DNA of 64,000 nt from Marinomonas sp. SBI8L (GCF_001624705.1 NZ_JSEO01000010.1:124001-188000); one strand, 5' to 3'; counted from the first letter of the stretch, positions 47,039-56,215 are shown. Notes: generated from the letters alone by a model not told the origin. A program made the numbers and translations.

Positions 47039-48187
47039 ATGGATAAAACCAGACGCCTTTGGATTTCAAGGCTTATAAAAGGCAGTGGATGCGCAGCGTT
47101 ATGTACAAACCATCCTTTGCTGACAGCCATTGAGTCGAGCTCTGAAGCTGATATTGCAATTCGAAACTCCGCTGAATACATAATGACTTATGCTTCCCCC
47201 TACGCAACTGATGCCTACAAATACTGCCCTCATATGCACCTTGAATTTAAAAAGAATATTGAAGAGATGTCTTCTGGCAGAATCTACGTTGATATCAAAG
47301 ACAAAGGCATTTTAGGAACAGGTCATGAGCTAATGGCGAAAGTGGCAAGAGGCGCTATCTCAGCAGGATTAGTCTCAGTTTCCAACTTAACACCCGCAGC
47401 CCCCGAGCTCGATATTCTTAATATTCCATTTTGGTCCGCTAAAGACCAAGCTTACTTAAACCTTGTTACCTCAAATACTTGGAAAGAGCTCATTATTGAT
47501 AGAGTAAAATCTCAAGGTAAATTAGATGTTTTATTCCATTACTTACCGGGGTCAAGAACAGCCAGCTCAACAATGAAATACGGTAAAGTCATCAGACGGC
47601 CCGACGAAGTTAAAGGCACCATCTTTCGTATACCTAATAGCAAGGCACTCAAAACCTTTTATGAACTAGCAGGCGCATCACCTGTCGATGTTGACTGGGT
47701 GAGCGTTGCTTCCATGGCCAAACATGGTCGGATTCAAGCATTAGACCCCAGCGTGATTGGCCTACATAACGGCCCTCGTGGTTTACGCCATCACGTTGGG
47801 AACATCTCACAAATTCAAAGTGTATATGACGGTTGGATAGCAGTAGTAAGCCAACAATGGTTTAACCGCTTACCTTTAGAATTAAAACTAGCACTCAAGG
47901 ATGCTTCTGAAAAAACCTTTAGAGAACATTTAAGCAGTATCAGCCAAGTAAGAGCAAACTGTACAAATAGCTTCGAAGACTTAGGCGCTAGCATTTATGT
48001 CCCCACCCATGAAGAAAGAGAAGAATGGATTAGACGATGTGGACCGAATAACGAAACATGGACCGCAATCAAAAGAAATATATTAGGAGACGATAAAACT
48101 TTCCAAAAGCTCGTCGATGCCACAAAAACCAATAATGGTTATAGCATTACCTCTTTAAACAATTTAGAAGGTTATTCATACAGTTAA
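47039..48187 (+). CDS. Orphan TRAP-type substrate-binding protein (DctP-like)
   Basis: 382 residues of the DctP/TAXI-like TRAP solute receptor type: IYVDIKDKGILGTGHELMAKVARGAI near 80 and IFRIPNSKALKTFYELAGASPVDVDW near 195 correspond to the conserved carboxylate-binding helix region. The N-terminus has a twin-arginine-like TRRLWISR followed by only a weak hydrophobic stretch, so export by Tat is possible but uncertain. No DctQ/DctM membrane components are nearby. Its stop is 3 bp from the tRNA-Val fragment marking the island edge. Confidence 0.85.
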   Translation: MDKTRRLWISRLIKGSGCAALCTNHPLLTAIESSSEADIAIRNSAEYIMTYASPYATDAYKYCPHMHLEFKKNIEEMSSGRIYVDIKDKGILGTGHELMAKVARGAISAGLVSVSNLTPAAPELDILNIPFWSAKDQAYLNLVTSNTWKELIIDRVKSQGKLDVLFHYLPGSRTASSTMKYGKVIRRPDEVKGTIFRIPNSKALKTFYELAGASPVDVDWVSVASMAKHGRIQALDPSVIGLHNGPRGLRHHVGNISQIQSVYDGWIAVVSQQWFNRLPLELKLALKDASEKTFREHLSSISQVRANCTNSFEDLGASIYVPTHEEREEWIRRCGPNNETWTAIKRNILGDDKTFQKLVDATKTNNGYSITSLNNLEGYSYS

Positions 48188-48189
48188 AC

Positions 48190-48232
48190 GGTAAGGCTAG
48201 GCAGATTCGAACTTTGACCTCATCCATGTCAA
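48190..48232 (-). repeat. Partial tRNA-Val copy, probable distal attachment site
   Basis: About 43 bp nearly identical to the 3' half of the tRNA-Val gene at 57150-57226 (3' acceptor strand, T-arm and right half of the anticodon arm, up to ATCCATGTCAA), with one base missing and a few changes. The 5' half is absent. Same orientation as the tRNA. This is the direct repeat expected when an element integrates into a tRNA 3' end. Confidence 0.75.
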
Positions 48233-48459
48233 AGTCAATTCAGAGCCGGAATAAACCTTTGAATCTAAAGGATTTTCGAGAATTTATTTCCAATTTTTTC
48301 TAGAAATCGTGCCCTTATAAATCAAGCACTTAGATGCAGAGTAGAAAACTCGTTTCCGAAGCTTTATTCTAGTTTACATTAGCACGTGAGTAAATAAAAA
48401 ATACTTTGCACTGACGGCTTTCTATTAAGGAGAAGCCATCATTGAAACAACAAAAGAGA
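48233..48459. other. Non-coding gap at the left island edge
   Basis: No gene seen. A stem (GACGGCTT with AAGCCATC, one mismatch) at about 48412-48441 may terminate the LRR lipoprotein gene, although it lacks a good T-run. Confidence 0.3.
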
Positions 48460-50046
48460 CTAAGAGCAGCTCGTAGTGTCCTTTATCACTAAAGTAGGGT
48501 TTTGGCCCATAAGCTCATTAATTTGATAGCAAGTTATTTTATTAAGACCGCTAATATCCAACGTTTTCAACTTTTGTAATGAATATAAAGGGCTAATATC
48601 CTCAACTTCATTGTCGCTCAAATCTAACTCTTCTAAATCAGATAACTTAGCTAATGATGAGATATCCTCGATTTGGTTGTATTTCAAATTCAATTTAGTA
48701 AGGCCTACAAGCGATTCTAAAGCACTAATATCGGTAAGATTGTTAGTAGAAACATTTAGGTTTTTTAAACCCACCATTCCTTTTAGATCATCAATGTTAT
48801 CCAACTTCATCGTATCTAAAAAAAGGGTCTCAAGTGACATTTTTGAAATATCAGACAGAGGTATATCTGAGCCATACAACTCAAGCTTAGTAACCGTGTT
48901 AAGAGTTTCTAGTTCCTGACTTCTAAAATTTGAATCTACATAATAAAGCTGCAAGCTTTCTAAAGTGTTCAAATTAGCAAGACTTGAAATATCCGTTACA
49001 TCTGTTCCATTAAGAGCTAAGTCAGTTATATTTTCCAAGCGGCTAATACGCTGAATATCAGTATTCTTCGTATAATAAAGCGTTAATTTAGTTAAGTTTT
49101 TAAGGCTCTCTAAAACGCCATAGTCAGCAAAGTCCAACTGTTCTGTTCTACTGTGACCACCGAGCCAAACTTCTTCTAGACTTGTTAAATTCGTCAAAGG
49201 GCTAAAGTCAGTAATCATATTACCGTCCAGCATGATGGCTTCTAAAGTTGGGTACAAACTTACCCACTTTAAATCGCTTAAACTTGTATTAATTAAATCA
49301 AGTGTTTTTAAATTCGGAAAAGGAGAGTCAAAGTTTGATACTAATGCAAGATTATTTACCTCACGGTCCCTTATCCCAAGAAACTCTAACGAAGGTAATT
49401 GACTTAAAATATACAGGTCATGGTCTGTAAGAGGGTCACCAAAATCATCACTAAAAGTACGAAGTTCGAGAAATTGCTCTATCCCTACCAAAGTATCTAA
49501 AGCTCTAAAGCCACAATCCAAAGTAATCACCTCAGACATATATACCCAGCCCTCACTCCGAAGGTAGCCATCTAAACATTGCTGCAAACCAATGCCTTTC
49601 ATTCTGCCTAAGTCAGAAATTTTAGGGTTAGGTAACAAGGCAAAACTCACCTCTTCACTCGTAACAACTTTATTGTTATGAATAACATCTAATGCAAAAC
49701 TAAGATTAATTTCATGAATCGAATTTGGCAGCGTTATAGTGGCAGAAGTCTCATTCTTACCAGACTTAAAGCTTGCTTGAGGAGCGATCTTTCCAGTTTG
49801 CTTCCATTCATACGAAAACTGATTACTTTTGATATTTCCAATAGCAGCATTCAGGTTTAAATCTAAATTTGAATAAACAGGTAATACGCTATCTATCTTT
49901 ACTGTTGGAATATCATCTAGAGGCAAATCAGTTGAACTACCAGAAGATGAGCTATCTGTCGCACTGCTGCTGGAACTATCATTTTCTGAAGAGCAGGCAC
50001 TCAAAATACCAAAAACAATACAATACTGAACTAAGCGTAAAAACAT
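48460..50046 (-). CDS. Leucine-rich-repeat lipoprotein (internalin-like)
   Basis: 528 residues. Signal peptide with lipobox LSAC, then a serine-rich linker (SSSSSATDSSSSGSS), an Ig-like segment (about 50-140), and 12 or so internalin-type leucine-rich repeats from about 185 to 515 (LEEVWLGG, LTKLNLKYNQIEDISSL, LEELDLSDNEVEDISPL). Probably an outer-membrane surface protein that binds other macromolecules. The frame starts at GTG 50055, but ATG 50046 with AGGTG 7 nt upstream is the better start. It lies inside the island and may be a cargo gene. Confidence 0.85.
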   Translation of the reverse strand: MFLRLVQYCIVFGILSACSSENDSSSSSATDSSSSGSSTDLPLDDIPTVKIDSVLPVYSNLDLNLNAAIGNIKSNQFSYEWKQTGKIAPQASFKSGKNETSATITLPNSIHEINLSFALDVIHNNKVVTSEEVSFALLPNPKISDLGRMKGIGLQQCLDGYLRSEGWVYMSEVITLDCGFRALDTLVGIEQFLELRTFSDDFGDPLTDHDLYILSQLPSLEFLGIRDREVNNLALVSNFDSPFPNLKTLDLINTSLSDLKWVSLYPTLEAIMLDGNMITDFSPLTNLTSLEEVWLGGHSRTEQLDFADYGVLESLKNLTKLTLYYTKNTDIQRISRLENITDLALNGTDVTDISSLANLNTLESLQLYYVDSNFRSQELETLNTVTKLELYGSDIPLSDISKMSLETLFLDTMKLDNIDDLKGMVGLKNLNVSTNNLTDISALESLVGLTKLNLKYNQIEDISSLAKLSDLEELDLSDNEVEDISPLYSLQKLKTLDISGLNKITCYQINELMGQNPTLVIKDTTSCS

Positions 50047-50623
50047 CCATGTCACCTATAACCAACGCAATATTGCGTACAAAAAACAAGGTGAGATTTT
50101 ATTTTTTAAGGTGAATACGATCTATTAGAGTTGGTATTAGATTTTTTAGTATTTAGTAACACTCAAGCCTTATACAGCACACCGCACTTCTGTAGTAACG
50201 AGAATTACCTGCAAACCAAGTATAGCAATCAATCAAATGACAAACAGTATTTAGCCTGCTTGTCTAAGTAAGAAAGCGCTTTAATGTTTATCTTGCTTGG
50301 ACGCTCGTTAGCCTCTGATTTTACAGCTTTTATTGAAGAAGCCCACAGCCTATTCCTACTAAACACACAGAAAATGTGGACTTTTCTTTGAGTTATTCAT
50401 CTGATCACACTCGTTTTTATTGTCTAAAAGTCACTACAAAAAATCCTTTGAGCAACTGGTATGGAAAGTTATATAAAGATAAAAAATGTCAACTTGTTAG
50501 ACACTTAGCTATTACCCAAAGCACAATGTTAAGAATAGATAACGCCCCTTGAACAACTCAAACTTCTCACCTAGCTTTTTAAGACAGCAGTAAAAACATA
50601 TGAACTAAAAAAAGAGAGTTACA
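50047..50623. other. Intergenic region inside the island
   Basis: About 570 bp between the LRR lipoprotein and the next small gene. No supportable reading frame, tRNA or repeat was seen. Confidence 0.3.
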
Positions 50624-50998
50624 ATGAATACTCAAAAATTACTGTCGATGACAATCAATGAGTATGAAAACTTAGAAAGCCAGATAAGTTTCATCATAAG
50701 CTCCCACGAGCCTCAAAACAGTTTAAAAAATGTTGTCATACATAATTTAAATTTTTTTGATGACTGGCTAATGAATGACATCAATGAAAGCATAAAAACA
50801 GATCAAAACTACCTAAGATCGGTCTGGCTTCATTCTGAACTGATACATGAAGTAAAAAGCATACTAGAAGATGCTGAAAATAATTACACAGAGGCCGTGC
50901 ACACCAGATTAGAAGAAAATAGTAAGTATAAAGTATTGTTTAAGAGACTATTATCGACATTAAAAAACTTGCAGGTCAGCCTAAACGACATCGAATAG
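50624..50998 (+). CDS. Hypothetical protein, helical
   Basis: 124 residues, acidic, almost entirely predicted helix (for example KSILEDAENNYTEAVHTRLEE), no signal peptide and no known motif. A GAGAG ribosome site precedes the ATG. Isolated in the island. Confidence 0.5.
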   Translation: MNTQKLLSMTINEYENLESQISFIISSHEPQNSLKNVVIHNLNFFDDWLMNDINESIKTDQNYLRSVWLHSELIHEVKSILEDAENNYTEAVHTRLEENSKYKVLFKRLLSTLKNLQVSLNDIE

Positions 50999-51026
50999 AA
51001 TAAGTTCTAGTAGGTTAGATCCCACC

Positions 51027-51314
51027 TTACCCAAAATCATTATTTTGCTGCTTGCCTAGCTTGTACATTAAATAAGTAAAATAAACCGTGTTGAAAGCAA
51101 CAAAAATGAGGTTTGGCAAGTTGTCAGATATCGCACCGACTTGTACAAGTGTTAGCGGGATAGCGACAACAGCCATGCACATAAACAACATAGCCGGATA
51201 CAGCCACCTATTTGTTTTAACCAATTTTGTCACGAATAAAACAGATACTCTTACCGCCAAAAGGGACAGTATCAAGAAAAATAGCTCGAGATACTCACTC
51301 TCAAATAACGCCAT
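51027..51314 (-). CDS. Small three-helix membrane protein, hypothetical
   Basis: 95 residues with hydrophobic segments near 9-27 (LFFLILSLLAVRVSVLFV), 37-57 and 66-82, typical of a small inner-membrane protein. The ATG at 51314 has AAAAGG 6 nt upstream; an earlier ATG at 51341 lacks one. The opposite strand carries a frame of similar length (51088-51381), which is a shadow. Function unknown. Confidence 0.5.
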   Translation of the reverse strand: MALFESEYLELFFLILSLLAVRVSVLFVTKLVKTNRWLYPAMLFMCMAVVAIPLTLVQVGAISDNLPNLIFVAFNTVYFTYLMYKLGKQQNNDFG

Positions 51315-51445
51315 ACATTGCCTTTTCGGTTGCCATAACAATAAACGTCAGATTTTAAACAGCATCATAGCAAAAGCCTAACACTTTATTAGGCTTTTCT
51401 AATATTCTAAATTACAGCCCTTATCGCCTGCTCTAAGCAGTCTTA

Positions 51446-52343
51446 TCAATAAACTTTACTGTTCATGTGTGCGACGTGCAGGCGCTCTCTGGCGATGCCG
51501 TATAGTCTGGGGTTGGTTGTTTTGAGTGTTGGGAAGATGGCGTCTTCGAAGTCTCTTTTCATCGCAGTGGTGTGGGAGTGGATGAGTTTCATATTGTACT
51601 CATAGAACTCTATGCGGCGCTCCATTGAGGCGACGTATTCGCTTGTAGGGCTGTCTGCTCTGCCTAGGTACTCGCCTTCTAACGCGGTTTGGATAAAGAT
51701 TAAGCCTTTCTCTAATTGTGCTGGGGTTGCCTCATCCAACTTACTTACACCTAGATAGTTATTCACCTCTTCGCCAATTTTAGCGCGCTCGACACTCATA
51801 TGGTGTTTAGAGCGTTTATTGGCTAGCGCTAAGATATTCCCTTCTAGCAAGTTGGCCATGGTTCTCGTCGCTTCGTTTGCTTGGCTATGTTGGGTGGGGT
51901 CGATCGCTGGGCTTTCTATTGCTGGAGAATGCGAGTTAGTGGCTTTGAGTTGGCGTTCATATCTAACAAAGAGCCGATGAAGTTGTGGCGGGCTTCGCGG
52001 CCTTTTAGTGCAGCTCTACCATGGCAAGCTCTTTCGCCATATCGAGAGTGATGAAGTAGTCTTTTGTTGGTCTACCGCCCGTATTTAGGGTTTTCGCCCG
52101 TTTTGGCGAAAACCCATTTTGATCATTTAAAGAGATCAAAATGAAGTCTTCATCTTCAACAAATTTATATTGATTGATTCTGGCTTTCATCCAATTAGAA
52201 AAGTCACGACCAACTTCTAAAAAGGTATGTAAATCGCGTGCGTTAACTGTATCGCAGTTTTGATTGTTTATTATGTGAGAATATAGTGGAAGGATTTCGG
52301 TTGAGTTCAAGCGTTCTGCTTGTATTGCAGATTGCATAGCCAT
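51446..52343 (-). pseudogene. Decayed phage antirepressor (AntA-type with ORF6C-like C-terminus)
   Basis: Two pieces of one former gene in different frames. Positions 52343-52005 encode the AntA/AntB domain (VNARDLHTFLEVGRDFSNWM, then GGRPTKDYFITLDMAKELAMVE) and stop early. The expected continuation KGREARHNFIGSLL is readable in another frame around 51990. The C-terminal part (51859-51446; NNYLGVSKLDEATPAQLEKGL) resembles ORF6C-type antirepressor tails. The first part has an excellent TAGGAGG site. In P1-like phages the antirepressor lifts lysogenic repression and is silenced by C4 RNA, whose gene lies just upstream here. Confidence 0.78.
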
Positions 52344-52400
52344 CTGTGGCCTCCTACGGTCTAATATTGACCACCGGATGAGGTACTAATCTCAAAAGGA

Positions 52401-52474
52401 GGTGGGTCTGAATTAGGTTAGTACTACCGCCCGTAGGAACGGCCTAGCCGAAGCTAGCCCAACAAAGACCCACC
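52401..52474 (-). ncRNA. c4: C4-type antisense RNA (phage P1/P7 immunity RNA)
   Basis: 74 nt closed by a perfect 8-bp terminal stem (GGTGGGTC with GACCCACC) with internal hairpins (CTAGC-TTCG-GCTAG). It lies directly upstream of an AntA antirepressor, as c4 does in the P1/P7 immI operon. The RNA carries GTACTAA on the minus strand (52418-52424), complementary to TTAGTAC in both flanking leader sites (52383-52390 just before the antirepressor ribosome site, and 52542-52549). This is the paired a'/b' target layout expected for C4. Assigned from structure, context and recall of the family. Confidence 0.7.
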
Positions 52475-52489
52475 ATAACAGGCGGATTC

Positions 52490-52526
52490 CGGCCACAAAA
52501 AAACACGCGGTGCGTGTTTGAGGCCG
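52490..52526 (-). terminator. Terminator-like hairpin in the antirepressor leader
   Basis: Reading the minus strand, AAACACGC pairs with GCGTGTTT across an ACC loop, followed by further T residues, all enclosed by CGGCC/GGCCG. Located between the leader target site and C4 RNA. Confidence 0.55.
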
Positions 52527-52614
52527 CTACGGAGAAACGGGGTACTAATCCCGACACTGGATTTTGCCAGTGCATTTAAATGGTAGACCTAAGAGGGTTT
52601 GGGTGTCAATGAAA

Positions 52615-53316
52615 TTATAAATTGTACTTACTAAGCTCATTCCCTGATAGTTTAGCTAGGCCAATGTTTGTAACATCATTTAATAGTTTTAAACAGTGTG
52701 CTTTTTCAAAGTTTGTTTCAGCTTCTTGAACCCTATTATTTAAATCATTTATAGCTTCAAAATACCCACTATCTAAATCTTCCCCATCTAAATTAATTTT
52801 TTTAAATAAGAATCTATCTAATCGACAAACTTCAATAGTATTTACTCCTTTAGCATTATTTTCTTTTGGGTAGTAAATCATTGATTTCTCCAGCCAACTA
52901 ATATGTTCAAAATAATGATCAAAATGAGGATGTACAATAATGTAATCAGACGATAAATCAGGGAATGTTTTTCTATTAGGGTTTTTCAGAACATTTTTCG
53001 CACCTTTAATAGTGTTACAGTCCTTACATGACAAGGCTAAGTTTTCTGGAGTAAACATAAATTCTTCTTTTACACTTTTAGAAATAATATGCTCTATATC
53101 CCAGCTACCACCATGATCAACAATAATTGTTTGTTTGCAATAACAACATGTATAGTTTTGAATCTTCAAATAATATTTTTTTATCTTTTTTTTAAGGTTC
53201 TCTAAGTTCTTATTATCTTGTAAATTCCAAAAAGAGGAGCATTTATTTTCATCATTTTCATACTCTTCAACAACTTTATTATCGTTTTCATCATAGACAA
53301 TAGGCTTAGATATCAC
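52615..53316 (-). CDS. ptuB: HNH endonuclease, PtuB-like (Septu anti-phage system)
   Basis: 233 residues. An HNH/zinc-finger nuclease: CCYCKQTI near 58, WDIEHIISKS near 73 and LALSCKDCNTIKGAKN near 92, giving the histidine-metal pocket plus two CxxC pairs that hold zinc. Size and position, downstream of and overlapping a ~470-residue ABC-like ATPase by 4 bp, match PtuB of Septu. In Septu the ATPase-nuclease complex degrades nucleic acid on infection and aborts phage growth. An alternative is a TIGR02646-type HNH protein; both usually occur with such ATPases. Confidence 0.82.
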   Translation of the reverse strand: MISKPIVYDENDNKVVEEYENDENKCSSFWNLQDNKNLENLKKKIKKYYLKIQNYTCCYCKQTIIVDHGGSWDIEHIISKSVKEEFMFTPENLALSCKDCNTIKGAKNVLKNPNRKTFPDLSSDYIIVHPHFDHYFEHISWLEKSMIYYPKENNAKGVNTIEVCRLDRFLFKKINLDGEDLDSGYFEAINDLNNRVQEAETNFEKAHCLKLLNDVTNIGLAKLSGNELSKYNL

Positions 53317-54719
53317 TTAGCAGCCTCCTCTACTTTAGACAGCACCTCTTCAAGCATAATCATTAAGTCGTACACAGGATCGTTCTCTAAAATAACCCCT
53401 TTTAAATCAAGAATACCTTTAGCATCAATTATCTGATCTTGATTTAGATTACCACTAGATCCAAAACTTGTTAAGAGCTTGATAATTGTTCTTGTTAAAA
53501 ACTCATTTTTAAATCCTGGAGTTTTAAAAACATTTGCCAATTGAAAATCAACAGACCTTTTATTATAATCAGTAGAAGGATGTAGTTTACGATCTGACAT
53601 TGACATAACAAAGCAATTTCTGTCACGTAACTTAGATATCATTAAGGGTGAATGAGTTGCAATTATAAAGTGGCAATTTTTATACTCTTCAAACGTTTTC
53701 ATCAACAGTTCAATATATCTCTCTTGCCATTTTGGGTGTAAGCATACTTCTGGCTCATCAATAAAAATCATTGAACTTTCACATATCTTACTTGCGATGC
53801 CAAGAATACTTAAAATCACACTTTGCTCACCAGAGCTTGCTTCGCCAATTAAAAACGGTTCCATTTTATTTTTCTTAGTTAATTTAATCTCCTTTAGAGA
53901 AATAATCCCACAGTTCAATATTAAATCTAAATAATCTGAAACATTAAAATATGAATCAGACCTAACACCTTTATCACTCAAACTTATATCGAACTTTCCT
54001 CCGCTGTAATTTAACAATATCAACTCAACAAAATCTAAAAAATGTTTTATCCTTTCAAAATTATAAACGTCATATTCATTCTCATAGTTATCAAAAAGTT
54101 CTTCATGAAAAAAGTAGGTATTTTGTTTATATTTTTGCTTTAAAATAGGTCTCAAATACTCATAAATAAAATTTTCAGTAGCATTACTTGACAATGATTT
54201 TTTTTCATAGTTTATAAAAGAATGAGAAAATTCAAATATTGCATTTATTTTCCTTTCAAAACCAATAACATCAAGAGCTTTTGTGATATTTATACAAATA
54301 GATTTATTATTAATCGCAGACTTTAAAAGTGAAGAATAAAGGCTCTCCATATAAATATGACCTAAACCATTGCCGTCACTTGATATATTAAATAACTTTC
54401 TCAAACCTAAGTAATGATAATCATTATTTTTACTTTCATTTAGCGGAAACCTGTCAAATGGACTCATAGATGCTGAAATTATATTTTGGGGTAATTTTTC
54501 GCCATAAAAGTTAAGTTTGAATAATAAAGCTAATTTACCAGCAATTATAGGTTCAAGGTTATTCTTAGAGCAAATACAATCCTCAATAATTTTTTTTAAA
54601 AGCCTACTTTTACCAGATCCATTTTCACCAACAATTATTGTAAATAAATTATCTATACTACTTACATCATTAGGTAATAACTGATAATTTTTTTCCTGAA
54701 AGGTAAAATTCTTCAACAT
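53313..54719 (-). CDS. ptuA: ABC/SMC-like AAA ATPase, PtuA-like (Septu anti-phage system)
   Basis: 468 residues. Walker A is VGENGSGKSRLLKKI near 29-44, an ABC-type signature-like EASSGEQSVILS lies near 290, Walker B is SMIFIDEPEVCLHP near 318, and FIIATHSPLMIS is the switch histidine (about 352). Low GC and Asn/Lys-rich relative to core genes in this window. Followed by an HNH gene overlapping 4 bp, the Septu arrangement. A retron reverse transcriptase, which sometimes recruits the same pair, was not found nearby. Confidence 0.82.
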   Translation of the reverse strand: MLKNFTFQEKNYQLLPNDVSSIDNLFTIIVGENGSGKSRLLKKIIEDCICSKNNLEPIIAGKLALLFKLNFYGEKLPQNIISASMSPFDRFPLNESKNNDYHYLGLRKLFNISSDGNGLGHIYMESLYSSLLKSAINNKSICINITKALDVIGFERKINAIFEFSHSFINYEKKSLSSNATENFIYEYLRPILKQKYKQNTYFFHEELFDNYENEYDVYNFERIKHFLDFVELILLNYSGGKFDISLSDKGVRSDSYFNVSDYLDLILNCGIISLKEIKLTKKNKMEPFLIGEASSGEQSVILSILGIASKICESSMIFIDEPEVCLHPKWQERYIELLMKTFEEYKNCHFIIATHSPLMISKLRDRNCFVMSMSDRKLHPSTDYNKRSVDFQLANVFKTPGFKNEFLTRTIIKLLTSFGSSGNLNQDQIIDAKGILDLKGVILENDPVYDLMIMLEEVLSKVEEAAK

Positions 54720-54750
54720 TACAAATATAATCCTTTAATAAATCACACTA

Positions 54751-55293
54751 TCATTTATTCTTATCTGTCTGATAAATGTCATACCATCTTCCGACTCTAA
54801 GAAGAGCAAAAGTTGCAGCTAATGTTAAAGATAATGCATATATAAACACCCAATATCCTATGAAATTTCCAACAATAATCATATCGTGAAAATATCCATT
54901 AAAAAATTCAACAAAGGGATGATCTAACGGTAAACTAAAATCATATGCTTTCCTAAACAAAGCTATAAATAAAGCAACTACCTGCAAAACTATAAAATGA
55001 ACAAAAGCACCGTTTAACGATAAAAACGGTGATGCACCATCTTCATCACCATCATCACCAGCAATTAAACTTCTAAATTTTTCATCGCCAATTGCTAAAA
55101 ACATTGCATACCCACCTAATGAAAATCCCAATAAGTTCGGCATAATTGACAGAACATCATCCCACCAACCTGAAGCAGACCAATGAGGAAATAGTGCAAT
55201 ACTTATGAAAAAGGAACCATAAAGGTAATAGCTCTTAAGCAGAGCTCCAAAACCTCCATATGCTTTATAATAAACACTTAGAATGTTACTCAT
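54751..55293 (-). CDS. Four-TM membrane protein of the defence cassette
   Basis: 180 residues with hydrophobic segments at about 19-35, 49-66, 93-113 and 138-165. An acidic cytoplasmic or periplasmic loop (AGDDGDEDGAS) lies between the second and third. It is 25 bp downstream of the DUF4747 gene and 31 bp upstream of ptuA, all on the minus strand, so one operon is likely. No family recognised. In abortive-infection systems such small membrane proteins often act as pore-forming effectors; that is an inference here. Confidence 0.7.
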   Translation of the reverse strand: MSNILSVYYKAYGGFGALLKSYYLYGSFFISIALFPHWSASGWWDDVLSIMPNLLGFSLGGYAMFLAIGDEKFRSLIAGDDGDEDGASPFLSLNGAFVHFIVLQVVALFIALFRKAYDFSLPLDHPFVEFFNGYFHDMIIVGNFIGYWVFIYALSLTLAATFALLRVGRWYDIYQTDKNK

Positions 55294-55318
55294 AGCATCT
55301 CTCGACTATAAAATTTAT

Positions 55319-56215
55319 TCACTTTGATAGTTTATTACTCAGTATAGTTTTAAGTTTGCTAGTCATCCTATACATAAAAGCTATGGGCATTGACTCTTCT
55401 GAAGGGTCATACATTTCAGTCTCTTTGAAAGGCTGGCTTACAGTAGAATATTCAATTGGTTTGCTAGCATGGTCACGACCCTTTATTTTAAGGCTTCCAT
55501 TTTTTGCAGCTATATGGGCTAAAACTTTTAAGCCATCATCTACTTCAATGCTTTGCTCTGCATCTGCAATGAACTTTTGCTCAATTCTTTGAACTTTATT
55601 TTTCTTCATCCTATTCAGAAATGCTGCTTCTTCTTTTGCGAATGAATCTGGATTCGGCTTTTTAAAAACTGTCTCGATACTTCTCTTAAAAGGAATATTT
55701 AACGCTTCTTCTAAACCATTAATATCAGGTAAATGCGTTACCTCTACTTCTCCAAATTTTTCTACTATTTCTTCTTGAGAAAATAACTTATTAAAAAAAT
55801 CTGTAGCCACAGTTGGACCTAAAGTTTTTTTGTCATAATAAGACTCATAAAATAGCATGTGTTTATCCGGATAAAATATATAGGAAAACCTGCTTCCATT
55901 TGGCCTTAAGTTTGGTGGAATATTTAGACTCTCTTTATCATCATCAGTAGCTATGTCATTGGTTTCAATATTTATCCATGGAGCATCAGTATCTATTTGG
56001 GTAAACCGCCAAATGTCACCAGTTACAGGCTTAATTGAATCATCACACCAAGGGTAACTTCGTACTCCAGCTAACAAAGCACCCGATGTAGAGTTCAACT
56101 TAACCACTCTTTTCAATTTAAATGCAGCCTTAAATAAATCTACATATTTTTTCTCGCTGTGCGGCTGAATTGTTATGTTTATAGCTCCAACAGACATTCT
56201 TTTCAGACTTGCCAT
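55319..56215 (-). CDS. DUF4747-like protein of the defence cassette
   Basis: 298 residues, no signal peptide. The layout MSVGAINITIQPHSEKKYVDLFKAAF, FSYIFYPDKHMLFYESYYDKKTLGP and FFNKLFSQEEIVEKFGEVEVTHLPD resembles DUF4747 proteins, soluble proteins of unknown function found sporadically in accessory regions. The C-terminal third is basic. AAGGAT precedes the ATG. First gene of a four-gene operon with a membrane protein and ptuAB; likely sensor or regulator of the membrane partner (inference). The DUF assignment is from memory. Confidence 0.68.
   Translation of the reverse strand: MASLKRMSVGAINITIQPHSEKKYVDLFKAAFKLKRVVKLNSTSGALLAGVRSYPWCDDSIKPVTGDIWRFTQIDTDAPWINIETNDIATDDDKESLNIPPNLRPNGSRFSYIFYPDKHMLFYESYYDKKTLGPTVATDFFNKLFSQEEIVEKFGEVEVTHLPDINGLEEALNIPFKRSIETVFKKPNPDSFAKEEAAFLNRMKKNKVQRIEQKFIADAEQSIEVDDGLKVLAHIAAKNGSLKIKGRDHASKPIEYSTVSQPFKETEMYDPSEESMPIAFMYRMTSKLKTILSNKLSK

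Noticed and set aside
51088-51381. 97-codon plus-strand frame opposite the small membrane protein
   Set aside because: The minus-strand frame encodes coherent membrane helices and has a good ribosome site; the plus-strand frame looks like its shadow.
53313-54719. Retron with PtuA-type effector
   Set aside because: No reverse transcriptase gene or msr/msd-like inverted repeat is found in the flanking sequence; plain Septu fits better.
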